DNA from: DASUKM01 sp036278735
Lineage (GTDB): Bacteria; Acidobacteriota; Vicinamibacteria; Vicinamibacterales; 2-12-FULL-66-21
DNA length: 64,000 nt
Direction: 5' to 3'
NCBI GenBank assembly: GCA_036278735.1
Contig: DASUKM010000010.1
Coordinates: 15,532-79,531 of the forward strand
Position numbers and translations under genes: made by a program. How positions within the stretch are numbered: the first letter of the stretch is position 1; every line of letters starts with the position of its first letter. The notes beneath the pieces are model-generated. The model had not been told where the DNA came from, did no database searches, and saw only the letters and a program-made list of their open reading frames with translations. Shown piece by piece: positions 17,246-25,373 of the stretch.

Positions 17246-17798
17246 AATGGCCGCGGCGGTTCTGCTGCCAGCACGTTTCGTTGTGCTCCATGCAGAACGG
17301 CTGGTCCTTGCCCTTGCTGACGGTCGTGACGCGATCGGCGGGCACGCCGAGGCTGACCAGATAATCCTTCACGGCCGTCGCGCGGCGCTCCCCGAGGGCG
17401 AGGTTGTACTCGCTCGTGCCCCGCTCGTCGCAGTGCCCCTCGACCATCACGCGGGTCGACGTCCAGCGCTTCATCCAGTCGGCATCCTTCTGCAGCGCCG
17501 GCTTGGCGTCGTCGCGGATCTGGCTCGAGTCGAGATCGAAGAACGCATCGTCGAGCGGATGCTCGGCGTTGAGCTGATCGAGCGACTTCTGGGCGAAGAT
17601 CTCTTCTTCCGTCGGCTGACGGGGCGCAGGAGCCGGCGGCGGCGGAGGCGGGGGCGGCGGCGGCTCGGGTGCTGTGGTCGTGGGAGCCGGCGGCGGGGGC
17701 GCGGGAGCCGGCGGCACCGGCTTCTTCTTGGCGCACCCGCCGAGGCCCACGGCGGCAGCAATGGCCATCGCCGCGAACAGGCGGACTCTACGATTCAT
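17226..17798 (-). CDS. pal: peptidoglycan-associated lipoprotein Pal
   Basis: A 190-residue outer-membrane lipoprotein. A signal peptide ends in the lipobox GLGGC (Cys 22), followed by a Pro-rich linker (about 28-62) with long proline runs. The OmpA-like domain follows: DDAFFDLDSSQIRDDAKPAL, then VMVEGHCDERGTSEYNLALG and ERRATAVKDYL, the peptidoglycan-binding signature of Pal. It tethers the outer membrane to murein, normally with TolB, which is not present here. The gene converges on pyrF with overlapping stops. Confidence 0.92.
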   Translation of the reverse strand: MNRRVRLFAAMAIAAAVGLGGCAKKKPVPPAPAPPPPAPTTTAPEPPPPPPPPPPAPAPRQPTEEEIFAQKSLDQLNAEHPLDDAFFDLDSSQIRDDAKPALQKDADWMKRWTSTRVMVEGHCDERGTSEYNLALGERRATAVKDYLVSLGVPADRVTTVSKGKDQPFCMEHNETCWQQNRRGHFIVTAK

Positions 17799-17910
17799 TC
17801 GGCATCTCCTGTCGGGCGCGCGCTCCGATGCAGCGGCGCCAGGCGATTGAACACGACGTTGTGCGAGCTTAACGTCCCGTCTGGAACACTGTCAATTTTT
17901 CCACTCCGGC

Positions 17911-18651
17911 ATGGAACGCCTTCTCGACGCCACGGCGCGCGCTGAACGGAACCATTTCTGGTTCCGCGGCTTCAGGCGCTTCGTCCGGCCGTGGCTCGCG
18001 CGCGCCGGCCGCGCCGGTCCGCCGCTCGAGATTCTCGACTGCGGCTGCGGGACCGGCCACAACCTGGCATGGCTGCGCGCCTTCGGCCGCAGTACTGGTA
18101 TCGACCTCACGTGGGCAGGTCTGCAGTACGCGCGGGCCGGCGGCGAGCGAAAAATCGCGCAAGCGAGCGCGGCGGCGCTGCCGTTCGGCGACGCGCGATT
18201 CGATTTGGTCGTGTCCTTCGACGTCATTTACGCGCTGCCGGACGCGGTGGAGCGCGCGGCGCTCGGCGAGATGGGGCGGGTGCTGAAACCCGGCGGACGG
18301 CTGCTCCTGAACGTGGCCGCCCTGAACATGCTGCGCGGGAACCATTCCGTGCTCGCCGGCGAAGTGCGCCGCTACACGCGTCCGGACCTGCGGCGGCGTC
18401 TGGAGCGGACAGGCCTCGTGGTGGAGCGCGCGAGCTACACGAATGCGAGCATTCTGCCGCTCGTCGCGGGGGTGCGCTTCGCGCAGCGGATCACTGGACA
18501 CGTCGAGTCGCCGCGCGAGATCTCGCTGCCGCCGTGGCCGGTGAACGCGGCCCTCGCGGGCCTGCTCGCGGCCGAAGCCGCTCTCGTGCGGCACGTCGAC
18601 CTGCCGATCGGCAGCTCGCTGCTCGTGATGGCGCGCAAGCCCGCCGCCTAA
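17911..18651 (+). CDS. class I SAM-dependent methyltransferase
   Basis: A 246-residue protein. Motif I is ILDCGCGTGHNLAWL (residues 41-55), the acidic loop is TGIDLTW, and FDLVVSFDVIYALPD plus EMGRVLKPGGRLLLNVAALNML give motifs II-III of Methyltransf_11-type enzymes. The N-terminal AERNHFWFRGFRRFV resembles the lead seen in SAM methyltransferases near cell-surface glycan genes. Substrate unknown. It stands alone between pal and the LysW/LarE pair and ends just before an inverted repeat. Confidence 0.82.
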   Translation: MERLLDATARAERNHFWFRGFRRFVRPWLARAGRAGPPLEILDCGCGTGHNLAWLRAFGRSTGIDLTWAGLQYARAGGERKIAQASAAALPFGDARFDLVVSFDVIYALPDAVERAALGEMGRVLKPGGRLLLNVAALNMLRGNHSVLAGEVRRYTRPDLRRRLERTGLVVERASYTNASILPLVAGVRFAQRITGHVESPREISLPPWPVNAALAGLLAAEAALVRHVDLPIGSSLLVMARKPAA

Positions 18652-18712
18652 GGTGCCTGGCACCTTTGGCCTCGCGTTTGCGGCAACGACAGTGCCAAAG
18701 GTGCCAGGCACC
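18652..18712. repeat. REP-like inverted repeat
   Basis: Perfect 19-base arms, GGTGCCTGGCACCTTTGGC at 18652-18670 and its exact complement at 18694-18712, flank a 23-base spacer. Each arm also contains the smaller palindrome GGTGCC-N-GGCACC. This nested design is typical of REP/BIME elements mobilised by RAYT-type transposases. It begins at the last base-pair of the methyltransferase stop and may also terminate its mRNA. Confidence 0.75.
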
Positions 18713-18841
18713 CTAGCGTCTGCGGCCCCGGAGCGGAACGTATCGGACCAGGCACAGCACGATCCAGGAGAGGACGAACCAGACCGCGAGCATGCCGGCG
18801 ATCAGCGCGAGCATGCCGCCGACGGCAATCAGGATCTGCAT
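18713..18841 (-). CDS. 42-residue single-span membrane peptide
   Basis: A short frame from ATG 18841 encodes MQILIAVGGMLALIAGM, then LAVWFVLSWIVLCLV and the basic tail RYVPLRGRRR. One or two hydrophobic helices followed by an arginine-rich end are typical of real membrane micro-proteins. Codons are GC-rich at third positions as in neighbours. There is no strong ribosome-binding site. No function is assigned; it could be chance, but the amphipathic order and positive-inside tail argue for coding. Confidence 0.4.
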   Translation of the reverse strand: MQILIAVGGMLALIAGMLAVWFVLSWIVLCLVRYVPLRGRRR

Positions 18842-18887
18842 GGCCGCTGCTCGACCGTGACGTGACGAACGCGACGCGCGAGACGTG

Positions 18888-19748
18888 TCAGGAAACGGGA
18901 CGGAGCCGCAAGGCGTCGTTCAGGCTGCCGAGGCGGTATCCGCGCAAATCGACGGCGACGTGCTGATAGCCGAGCGCGCGCAGCGAGACGTCGATGGCGT
19001 CGGCCACCTCCGGCGCCAGCACCCGCGGGATCTCGTCGCGCCCAATTTCAATCCGGGCCACCGTGTCGTGATGGCGGACGCGGAATACGCGGAACCCGAG
19101 GTCCCGGAGCACGCGTTCCGCCTGTTCGACGGTGCGCAGCTTCTCGCGCGTGACTTCCGTGTGGTACGGGATGCGCGAGGACAGACAGGCCGAGGCGGGC
19201 TCGTCCCAGATCGACAGGCCCGCGCGCCGCGCCAGTTCGCGCACCTCGGCCTTGGTCAACCCCGCTTCGTCCAGCGGACTGACGACGCCGAATTCCCTGG
19301 CGGCCTGGCGCCCGGGGCGGTAATCGCCGCGGTCGTCGGCATTGCTGCCGTCCACCACCGCGGCAAAGCCGCGCGCGCGAGCCACGCCGGTGAGTTTCGT
19401 ATAGAGCTCGTTCTTGCAGTAGTAGCAGCGATCGCCGGCGTTGGCGCGGTACTCGGGCCGATCCATCTCGGCCGTCTCGATGAACTCGTGGTGCAGGTGG
19501 AACGCGCCGACGACGCCGAGCGCGAGGTCGCGATGGCGCTGTGGATAGCTGGGACTGTCCGCCGTGATGCACAGCGCGCGGGCCCCGAGCAGCCGGGTGG
19601 CGGTGACGGCGATCAGCGCGCTGTCGACACCGCCGCTGTACGCGACGATCACGGAGTTCAGCGTGGCGATGCGCTCCTCGAGCGCCGCAGCTTTGCGTTC
19701 GAAATCGGTGGCAGCCTCAGGCGGCGCAGCCGCCGGCGAACGGGTCAC
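18888..19748 (-). CDS. larE: LarE-type ATP-dependent sacrificial sulfur transferase
   Basis: A 286-residue PP-loop ATPase. The AMP-forming P-loop SGGVDSA is at residues 38-44. NAGDRCYYCKNELY and PASACLSSRIPYHTEV are LarE family signatures; the Cys in the second is a candidate for the sulfur-donor or cluster-ligand Cys. Characterised LarE proteins adenylate the pyridinium carboxylates of the nickel-pincer cofactor and transfer sulfur to them. No larA, larB or larC is nearby. Instead the gene overlaps a LysW-like carrier gene by four bases, which raises the possibility of a different acceptor. Confidence 0.85.
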   Translation of the reverse strand: MTRSPAAAPPEAATDFERKAAALEERIATLNSVIVAYSGGVDSALIAVTATRLLGARALCITADSPSYPQRHRDLALGVVGAFHLHHEFIETAEMDRPEYRANAGDRCYYCKNELYTKLTGVARARGFAAVVDGSNADDRGDYRPGRQAAREFGVVSPLDEAGLTKAEVRELARRAGLSIWDEPASACLSSRIPYHTEVTREKLRTVEQAERVLRDLGFRVFRVRHHDTVARIEIGRDEIPRVLAPEVADAIDVSLRALGYQHVAVDLRGYRLGSLNDALRLRPVS

Positions 19749-20011
19749 TCGTCCCAGTCCTCGCTTTCCGTTTCGTCTTCGTCGAGGTCGTCCAGGTCTT
19801 CGTCCTCTTCGAAGTCGTCGTCCTTGGCTTCCTCGTCTTTGTCGTCTTCGTCTTCATCGTCGTCGTCTTCGTCGGCGAGTTCGAGCTCGACGGGCGACGT
19901 GCCGGTCACCTCGAGATTGGAGCCGCATTCGGGACAGCTGATCAGATCGCCTTTGTCCACGTCGAATTCGTCGACTTCGATCTCGGCGTCACATTCGGGA
20001 CAGGTGGCCAT
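19745..20011 (-). CDS. LysW-like carrier protein with long acidic linker
   Basis: An 88-residue protein. The N-terminal zinc ribbon has CPEC at residues 4-7 and CPECGSNLEV at 26-35, followed by SPVELEL, as in LysW/ArgW amino-group carrier proteins. A roughly 35-residue Asp/Glu-rich linker then leads to a C-terminus ESEDWDE, close to the EDWGE end of LysW whose terminal Glu carries the biosynthetic intermediate through its gamma-carboxylate. Usual LysW length is about 54 residues, so the linker is an insertion. No lysX or argX ligase is in the window. The stop overlaps the larE start, so the two are probably co-translated. ATG 20011 is chosen because it begins the ribbon. Confidence 0.75.
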   Translation of the reverse strand: MATCPECDAEIEVDEFDVDKGDLISCPECGSNLEVTGTSPVELELADEDDDDEDEDDKDEEAKDDDFEEDEDLDDLDEDETESEDWDE

Positions 20012-20192
20012 ACATGCTCCTGGCGGCCGCAGGCAGTGTGCGGCCGCCGGCGATACGCGATCTCCGACGTGTGCGTCCCACGATCGCGACAAGCCCGGAT
20101 TATAGCGACAACCGAACGGCTTCCGCAATCGAGCCTAACGTGACGCCAGGGCCGAACCGATAATGTTGAACGTGCCGTCGCCCGCCGCAACC

Positions 20193-20891
20193 ATGAAGAC
20201 CGTCATCGTCGCCGACGACACCGCGTTCGTCAGGGATCGTTTCGCCACGGCGCTGCTGGGCGCCGGCCACAAGGCCCTGACCGTCAAGAGCGCCGCCGAG
20301 CTGCTCGCGCGCGTACGGGCCGAACTGCCGGGCGTCGATCTGCTGGTGCTCGATCTTCGGCTGCCCCATGCGGGGGGGGTCGAAATGGTCCGGACGATCC
20401 GCAAAATCGACGAGGGGCGCATCCCGATTCTCGTGTTCAGCGGCACGATTGCCAATGCCGACGAAGTGCGCGACCTGGCCGCGCTCGGGGTCGCGGGCTA
20501 CATCAACGAGTACAGCGCCGTTCAGCACATCCTGCCGTCGCTCGCGCCGCATCTGTTTCCCGACAACTTCAACCGCCGCGGCAGCCCGCGCGTCGTGCTC
20601 GGGATTCCTGTCGCCTACCGGTTCGGGAACACGATTGCGGCAGCGCTCACGCTGAACCTGAGCAAGGGAGGGCTCGCGATCCGCACGATGAGTCCGCTGC
20701 AGGTCGGATCGAAAGTCCGGGCGCGGTTCCGCCTGCCGGGTTCGAAGCGCGACATCGACCCGGAGTGCCGCGTGGCCTGGAGCGACCGCCGGGTCGGCAT
20801 GGGTTTGCAATTCGAGCGCGTCGAACCGATCGATCAGGCCGCCTTCGACGAGTTCGTCGACCAGCACTTCTTCACGAACCGGAAGGCGTAG
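20193..20891 (+). CDS. response-regulator receiver protein with PilZ domain
   Basis: A 232-residue two-domain protein. The receiver domain (1-115) has VIVADDTAFVRDRF with the acidic pair, LLVLDLRLPHAGG with the phosphoacceptor Asp, and ILVFSGT. The PilZ-like domain (about 130-225) has RRGSPRVVLGIPVAYRF, LNLSKGGLAIRTMSPL and VAWSDRRVGMGLQFERV. The RxxxR plus NLSxGG pattern is what PilZ domains use to bind cyclic di-GMP. It likely couples a phosphorelay to second-messenger output; no kinase is adjacent. Confidence 0.85.
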   Translation: MKTVIVADDTAFVRDRFATALLGAGHKALTVKSAAELLARVRAELPGVDLLVLDLRLPHAGGVEMVRTIRKIDEGRIPILVFSGTIANADEVRDLAALGVAGYINEYSAVQHILPSLAPHLFPDNFNRRGSPRVVLGIPVAYRFGNTIAAALTLNLSKGGLAIRTMSPLQVGSKVRARFRLPGSKRDIDPECRVAWSDRRVGMGLQFERVEPIDQAAFDEFVDQHFFTNRKA

Positions 20892-20897
20892 CCGCCG

Positions 20898-23024
20898 TCA
20901 TTCGCGCAAGAGGCGCAGCGCGTTGGCGATGACGACGAGCGAGGCGCCCATGTCGGCCACCACCGCCATCCACAGCGTGGCGACCCCCATCACCGCCATC
21001 ACGAGGAAGGCCGCCTTGAGCCCGATCGAAAACCCGATGTTCGTGCGGATGTTGCGCACGGTGGCGCGGCTGAGGCGAACGGCGTACGGGATCTTCAGCA
21101 GCTCGTCGGCCATCAGCGCGACATCGGCCGTTTCGAGCGCGGCATCGCTCCCGGCCGCGCCCATCGCCAGCCCGACGTCGGCCGTGGCCAGCGCGGGGGC
21201 GTCGTTGACGCCGTCGCCTACCATCGCGAGCACGCCAAACCTGGCCCGCAGATCCTCCACGGCCCGCACCTTGTCCTCGGGCAGGAGATTCGCGCGGACG
21301 GCGTCGATCCCGAGCGCGTTCGCGAGCGCGAGCGCCGGCGGCTCCCGGTCGCCGGTCAACAGCGCCACGTGTTCGACCCCCTGCGCCCTGAGCAGCTGAA
21401 CGGCATCCTGCGCCGACTCGCGCGGCTGATCGGCCACGGCGATGATGCCAAGCGGCTGCCCCGGCATCCCGACGATCACCGTCGACCGCGTATCGCTCGC
21501 GTCGGCCTCGAGCCGCTCGTGGATTTCGGCGGAGCACAGGCCTTCGTCGTCGAACAGCCGATGACTCCCGATGATCAGTTCGCGGCCGCAGACCGTGGCG
21601 CGCGCGCCGAGGCCCGGCAGCGCCTGGAACCCGGAGACGGCCTCGAGCGGCAGGCCGTCGCGGGCCGCGCGTTCCACGAGCGCGCGGCCGATAGGATGCT
21701 CCGACCGCGCTTCGAGCGAGGCCGCGAGCTGCAACAGACGCGACGGCGACGTGCCGTTCACCGGCGCGATCGCGACGACGTGCAGCTGCCCCTTCGTCAG
21801 CGTCCCCGTCTTGTCGAACGCCACGCACCTGACCGCCGCGAGCCGTTCGAGCCGGGCGCCCCCTTTGATCAGTACCCCCTTGCGCGCTGCCGCGGCCAGG
21901 GCGGAGACGATCGAGACGGGCGTCGAGATGACGAGCGCGCACGGACACGAGATGACGAGGAGCACGAGCGCGCGGTAGATCCACGTCGTCCAGCTCGCCC
22001 CGGCCGCGAGTGGCGGGACGATCGCGACGAAGATGGCCAGCGCGAGCACCGCCGGCGTGTAGACGCGGGCGAAGCGCTCGACGAAGGACTGGCTCGGGGC
22101 GCGCTGCGCTTCCGCGCGCTCGACGAGGTGAATGATGCGCGCGAGCGTCGAATCGCGCCGCAGCCGTTCGACGGCCACGTCGAGCGCGCCGCGGCCGTTA
22201 ATCGTGCCCGCGAACACCTCGTCGCCCGGTCCCTTCTCGACGGGGAGCGATTCCCCCGTCACGGGCGCCTGGTTCACGTGGCTCACGCCGTTGACGACGC
22301 GCCCGTCGAGCGGCACCTTGTCGCCCGGTTTGACGACGACGACGTCGCCGACCACGACGTCGTCCACGCCGACGCGCAGGTCGGCGTCGCCGCGGCGCAC
22401 GATCGCTTCGGCCGGCGCGAGATCCATCAGGTTGCGGATGGCGCTACGTGCCCGCTCCATTGCGCGCGCCTCGAGCATCTGTGCGAGCGCGAACAGGAAA
22501 ATGACGGCCGCCCCTTCCGACCACTGGCCGAGGGCAATCGCGCCGGCCACCGCGACCAGCATCAGGACGTTGATGTCGAGCGCCAGCGAGCGCGCCGCCA
22601 CGAGGGCGCGCCGCACCGTGTAGATGCCGCCGGAAACGACCGCGACGCCATACGCCGCGATCGCGGCCGGCGGCGGAGCGCCGGCGATCGTCAGGGCGAA
22701 CCCGGCCGCGAGCGCCACGCCGGAGACGCCGACGAACAGCCGTCGGCTCGCCGCCGAAGCGGCCGGGGCTGCCGGTTCGTCGTGCTCGAGCCATGCGCGC
22801 ATGCCGGTCTGCGCGACCGCCTCGGCAATCGCCGCGGTCGTCAGGCGCGCGGCGTCGTACTTGATCCGCAGCCGCTGTCCGAGGACGTCGGCGTCGAGCG
22901 CCTCGAGGCCGGCGAGCCGCTCGAGCCGGCGCTCCAGGATCGCCACTTCTTCGTGGCAATCCATCCCCTCGATCTTGAACACCGACTCCGCATGAATCTC
23001 GCAGACGGCGCACGTCGTCGTCAT
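20898..23024 (-). CDS. zntA: P1B-type Zn/Cd/Pb-exporting ATPase
   Basis: A 708-residue heavy-metal ATPase. The N-terminal CAVCEIH and heavy-metal domain carry GMDCHEEV (20-27) in place of GMxCxxC, a form seen in Zn/Cd exporters. Later come TGE in APVTGESLP, the membrane metal motif VISCPCALVIS, the phosphorylation site DKTGTLTKG, the SEHPIG motif and GDGVNDAPAL, with two C-terminal spans. CPC with an HMA domain fits export of Zn2+, Cd2+ or Pb2+. The start overlaps the ArsR/SmtB repressor stop by four bases, so metal induction of both genes is expected. Start taken at ATG 23024. Confidence 0.9.
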   Translation of the reverse strand: MTTTCAVCEIHAESVFKIEGMDCHEEVAILERRLERLAGLEALDADVLGQRLRIKYDAARLTTAAIAEAVAQTGMRAWLEHDEPAAPAASAASRRLFVGVSGVALAAGFALTIAGAPPPAAIAAYGVAVVSGGIYTVRRALVAARSLALDINVLMLVAVAGAIALGQWSEGAAVIFLFALAQMLEARAMERARSAIRNLMDLAPAEAIVRRGDADLRVGVDDVVVGDVVVVKPGDKVPLDGRVVNGVSHVNQAPVTGESLPVEKGPGDEVFAGTINGRGALDVAVERLRRDSTLARIIHLVERAEAQRAPSQSFVERFARVYTPAVLALAIFVAIVPPLAAGASWTTWIYRALVLLVISCPCALVISTPVSIVSALAAAARKGVLIKGGARLERLAAVRCVAFDKTGTLTKGQLHVVAIAPVNGTSPSRLLQLAASLEARSEHPIGRALVERAARDGLPLEAVSGFQALPGLGARATVCGRELIIGSHRLFDDEGLCSAEIHERLEADASDTRSTVIVGMPGQPLGIIAVADQPRESAQDAVQLLRAQGVEHVALLTGDREPPALALANALGIDAVRANLLPEDKVRAVEDLRARFGVLAMVGDGVNDAPALATADVGLAMGAAGSDAALETADVALMADELLKIPYAVRLSRATVRNIRTNIGFSIGLKAAFLVMAVMGVATLWMAVVADMGASLVVIANALRLLRE

Positions 23025-23413
23025 CGGCGGTCCTCCAGCACGTGCCGGAGCCCCTGCTGGAACAGCGCGATGATGTGGTGGTCGTCGAGCGAGTAGTAGA
23101 CCTGCCGGCCGGCGCGACGCGGGCGCACGAGGCGCATGCCGCGCAGCAGGCGGAGCTGGTGGGACACGGCCGATTCGCTGATGCCGACGAGGGCGGCGAT
23201 GTCGCACACGCACAGCTCGCCGCCCAGGAGCACGTCGATGATGCGGACGCGCGTTGGATCGCCGAGAATGCGGAACGTGTCGGCCAGGCCGGCGACGGCC
23301 TCCGGGCCCATGAGGCGTTCGCGACGGGCGGCGCTCGCGACGCCGTCGAGATGGGGGGCTTCACACGGCGCCTCGGAGGCGAGGGCGACGGGAAGGTTGT
23401 CGGGATCGGTCAT
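23021..23413 (-). CDS. ArsR/SmtB-family metal-sensing repressor
   Basis: A 130-residue winged-helix regulator. ELCVCDIAALVGISESAVSH combines the ELCVCD metal motif with the recognition helix; the wing is GRQVYYSLDDHHI, whose Asp-His pairs resemble the alpha-5 Zn site of SmtB/CzrA. It should release its operator upon binding Zn or Cd and so derepress itself and the ATPase. ATG 23413 has AGGA five bases upstream and is preferred over ATG 23428, which lies inside the operator. Confidence 0.88.
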   Translation of the reverse strand: MTDPDNLPVALASEAPCEAPHLDGVASAARRERLMGPEAVAGLADTFRILGDPTRVRIIDVLLGGELCVCDIAALVGISESAVSHQLRLLRGMRLVRPRRAGRQVYYSLDDHHIIALFQQGLRHVLEDRR

Positions 23414-23426
23414 GGGATTCCTGAAC

Positions 23427-23446
23427 ATCTGAGCATCTGCTCATAT
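23427..23446. promoter_or_regulatory. ArsR/SmtB-type operator
   Basis: ATCTGAGCATCTGCTCATAT is an inverted repeat with nine-base arms (eight of nine paired) and a two-base centre, TGAGCA-N2-TGCTCA at the core. This is the usual architecture of SmtB/CzrA operators. It covers the predicted start site of the arsR-ATPase promoter, so binding would block transcription directly. Confidence 0.72.
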
Positions 23447-23447
23447 A

Positions 23448-23476
23448 ATCATACGCGCTCGCATGGGGCCCATCAA
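23448..23476 (-). promoter_or_regulatory. promoter of the arsR-ATPase operon
   Basis: On the minus strand TTGATG (23476-23471), a 17-base spacer and TATGAT (23453-23448) form a near-consensus vegetative promoter. Transcription would begin near 23441, inside the operator. Confidence 0.65.
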
Positions 23477-23499
23477 CATTCCCGCCACGCCGTGGCGGC

Positions 23500-23529
23500 T
23501 TGACAGGGTTTTCCGCAACCCGGTAGGAT
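23500..23529 (+). promoter_or_regulatory. promoter of the ABC-exporter operon
   Basis: TTGACA at 23500-23505 and TAGGAT at 23524-23529 are separated by 18 bases, a good sigma-70 match. The leader to the GTG start at 23653 would be about 115 bases. Confidence 0.55.
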
Positions 23530-23652
23530 CCTGGATCGGCCCCCTAATCGGTTTTCTCTCTACACCTTACGTGCGAGCGGACGAGCGCGGCCTCGCGGCC
23601 GCCATTCCGGCACCGGCCCTGCTCTGCTACTCGTCACCTGGAGTATCCATCC

Positions 23653-24609
23653 GTGATAGAGGTCCAACACCTCAGCAAACGCTACGGCCGCGTGATGGCC
23701 GTCGACGACGTCAGCTTCCGCGTCGAAAAGGGTGAAATCCTCGGCTTTCTCGGGCCGAACGGCGCCGGCAAAACGACCACGATGCGCATCCTGACCGGCT
23801 ACATGCCCGCGACCGACGGGCGCGCGATCGTGGCGGGCTACAACGTGTTCGATCAGCCAATCGAGGCCAAGCGCCGCACCGGGTACCTGCCGGAAACTCC
23901 TCCGCTGTACCCCGAAATGACGGTCCGCGAGTATCTCGACTTCGTCGCGCGCATCAAGGGCGTGCCCGGCGGCGACCGGCGCGGGCGCGTGGACGCGGTG
24001 ATGGCGCGCACGCACGTGGACGACATGGCCAACCGGCATTGCGGCAAGCTGTCGAAGGGCTATCGCCAGCGGGTCGGCCTCGCGCAGGCCATCATCCACA
24101 ACCCCGACGTCCTGATCCTCGACGAGCCGACCGCCGGCCTCGACCCCAAGCAGATCATCGAAACGCGGGATCTGATTCGCGGCCTCGCCGGCGATCACAC
24201 GATCGTGCTCAGCACCCACATCCTCCCCGAGGTGTCGCAAACCTGCCAGCGCGTCGTGATCATCAATCACGGCCGCGTGGTGGCGGTCGACACGCCCGCC
24301 AACCTGACGGCGCGGCTCAAGGGGGCGGAAACGATGTACGTGCAGGTGGACGCGAGCGGAACGGATGCCGCGCCGGTGCTGGGGCGCGTGCCGGGCGTCA
24401 CCCGCGTCGTGCCGGCGGACCCGCGCGGCGCGCCGGGGGCATTCGAGATCGAGAGCGCGCGCGGGCGCGACGTGCGCCGCGACCTCGCGCGCGAGATCGT
24501 CACGCGCGGCTGGGGGCTGCTCGAACTGCGGCCGATGCGCATGAGCCTGGAGGAGATCTTCCTGCAGGTCACGACCGAGGAAGCCGTCGAGGAGGCGTCG
24601 CATGCGTAA
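23653..24609 (+). CDS. ABC transporter ATP-binding protein, GldA-like
   Basis: A 318-residue ATPase: Walker A GPNGAGKTTT, Q-loop region LPETPPLYPEMTVREYL, signature LSKGYRQRV, Walker B VLILDEPTAGLDP and the switch His in STHILPEV. A C-terminal extension of about 90 residues after the ATPase core is common in ABC-2 exporter subunits. GTG 23653 starts MIEVQHLSKRYG. It opens an operon with a GldF-like permease, a GldG-like protein and a DUF4340 protein; substrate unknown. The start of the next gene overlaps its end. Confidence 0.88.
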   Translation: MIEVQHLSKRYGRVMAVDDVSFRVEKGEILGFLGPNGAGKTTTMRILTGYMPATDGRAIVAGYNVFDQPIEAKRRTGYLPETPPLYPEMTVREYLDFVARIKGVPGGDRRGRVDAVMARTHVDDMANRHCGKLSKGYRQRVGLAQAIIHNPDVLILDEPTAGLDPKQIIETRDLIRGLAGDHTIVLSTHILPEVSQTCQRVVIINHGRVVAVDTPANLTARLKGAETMYVQVDASGTDAAPVLGRVPGVTRVVPADPRGAPGAFEIESARGRDVRRDLAREIVTRGWGLLELRPMRMSLEEIFLQVTTEEAVEEASHA

Positions 24610-25369
24610 CGTCATGGCCATTGCCGACAAGGAACTGCGCTCCTACTTCGCGTCGCCGATCGCCTACATCATCATCGGGCTCTTCTCGCTGCTGTTCGGC
24701 TGGTTCTTCTCGGTGTTCGTCGGCGTCTTCGTCCGCCAGAGCATGCAGATGGGGCAATTCGGCGGCGGCGCGACGATGAACGTCAACCAGCAGGTCGTCC
24801 GCTACGTGCTGCAGAACGCGGCCATCATCATCCTGTTCGTGATGCCGATGATCACGATGCGCACCTACTCGGAGGAAAAGCGATCCGGGACGATCGAGCT
24901 GCTGCTCACCTCGCCGGTCAGCGACGCCCAGATCATCGTCGGCAAGTTTCTCGGCGCCTTCGGTCTGTACCTGGCGATGCTCGCCGTGACGGTGCTCTAC
25001 ATCGCGCTGCTGTTCGTCTACGGCAACCCCGAGTGGCGCCCGATCGTCGCCGGATACCTCGGACTGATCCTGATGGGCGGCTGCTTCGTCGCGCTCGGCC
25101 TGTTCATCTCGAGCCTGACGAAGAACCAGATCGTCGCCGGCTTCCTGACCTTCGCCGTGTTCCTGATGCTGTGGGTCATCAACTGGATCGCGGATTCCTC
25201 GGGCCCGACGACGCAGGCGATCGTGTCGTATCTGTCGATCACGGAACACCTCGACGACTTCGCGAAGGGGATCATCGACACGAAGCACGTCATCTATTAC
25301 CTGAGTTTCATCACGTTCGGGCTGTTCCTGACCGCCAAGTCGGTCGACATGGAACGGTGGCGGGGTTAG
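24602..25369 (+). CDS. ABC-2 permease, GldF-like
   Basis: A 255-residue permease with six predicted membrane helices (near 20-42, 75-95, 115-140, 150-172, 178-198 and 225-245). RTYSEEKRSGTIELLLTSPVSD is the signature cytosolic loop of ABC-2/GldF permeases. It overlaps the ATPase gene by eight bases and lies four bases before the GldG-like gene, so the three probably form one membrane complex. Confidence 0.87.
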   Translation: MRNVMAIADKELRSYFASPIAYIIIGLFSLLFGWFFSVFVGVFVRQSMQMGQFGGGATMNVNQQVVRYVLQNAAIIILFVMPMITMRTYSEEKRSGTIELLLTSPVSDAQIIVGKFLGAFGLYLAMLAVTVLYIALLFVYGNPEWRPIVAGYLGLILMGGCFVALGLFISSLTKNQIVAGFLTFAVFLMLWVINWIADSSGPTTQAIVSYLSITEHLDDFAKGIIDTKHVIYYLSFITFGLFLTAKSVDMERWRG

Positions 25370-25373
25370 GCGG

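Noticed and set aside
19770..19900. GTC/TTC-rich tract as a tandem repeat array
   Set aside because: It encodes the Asp/Glu-rich linker of the LysW-like protein; period is three and it stays in frame.
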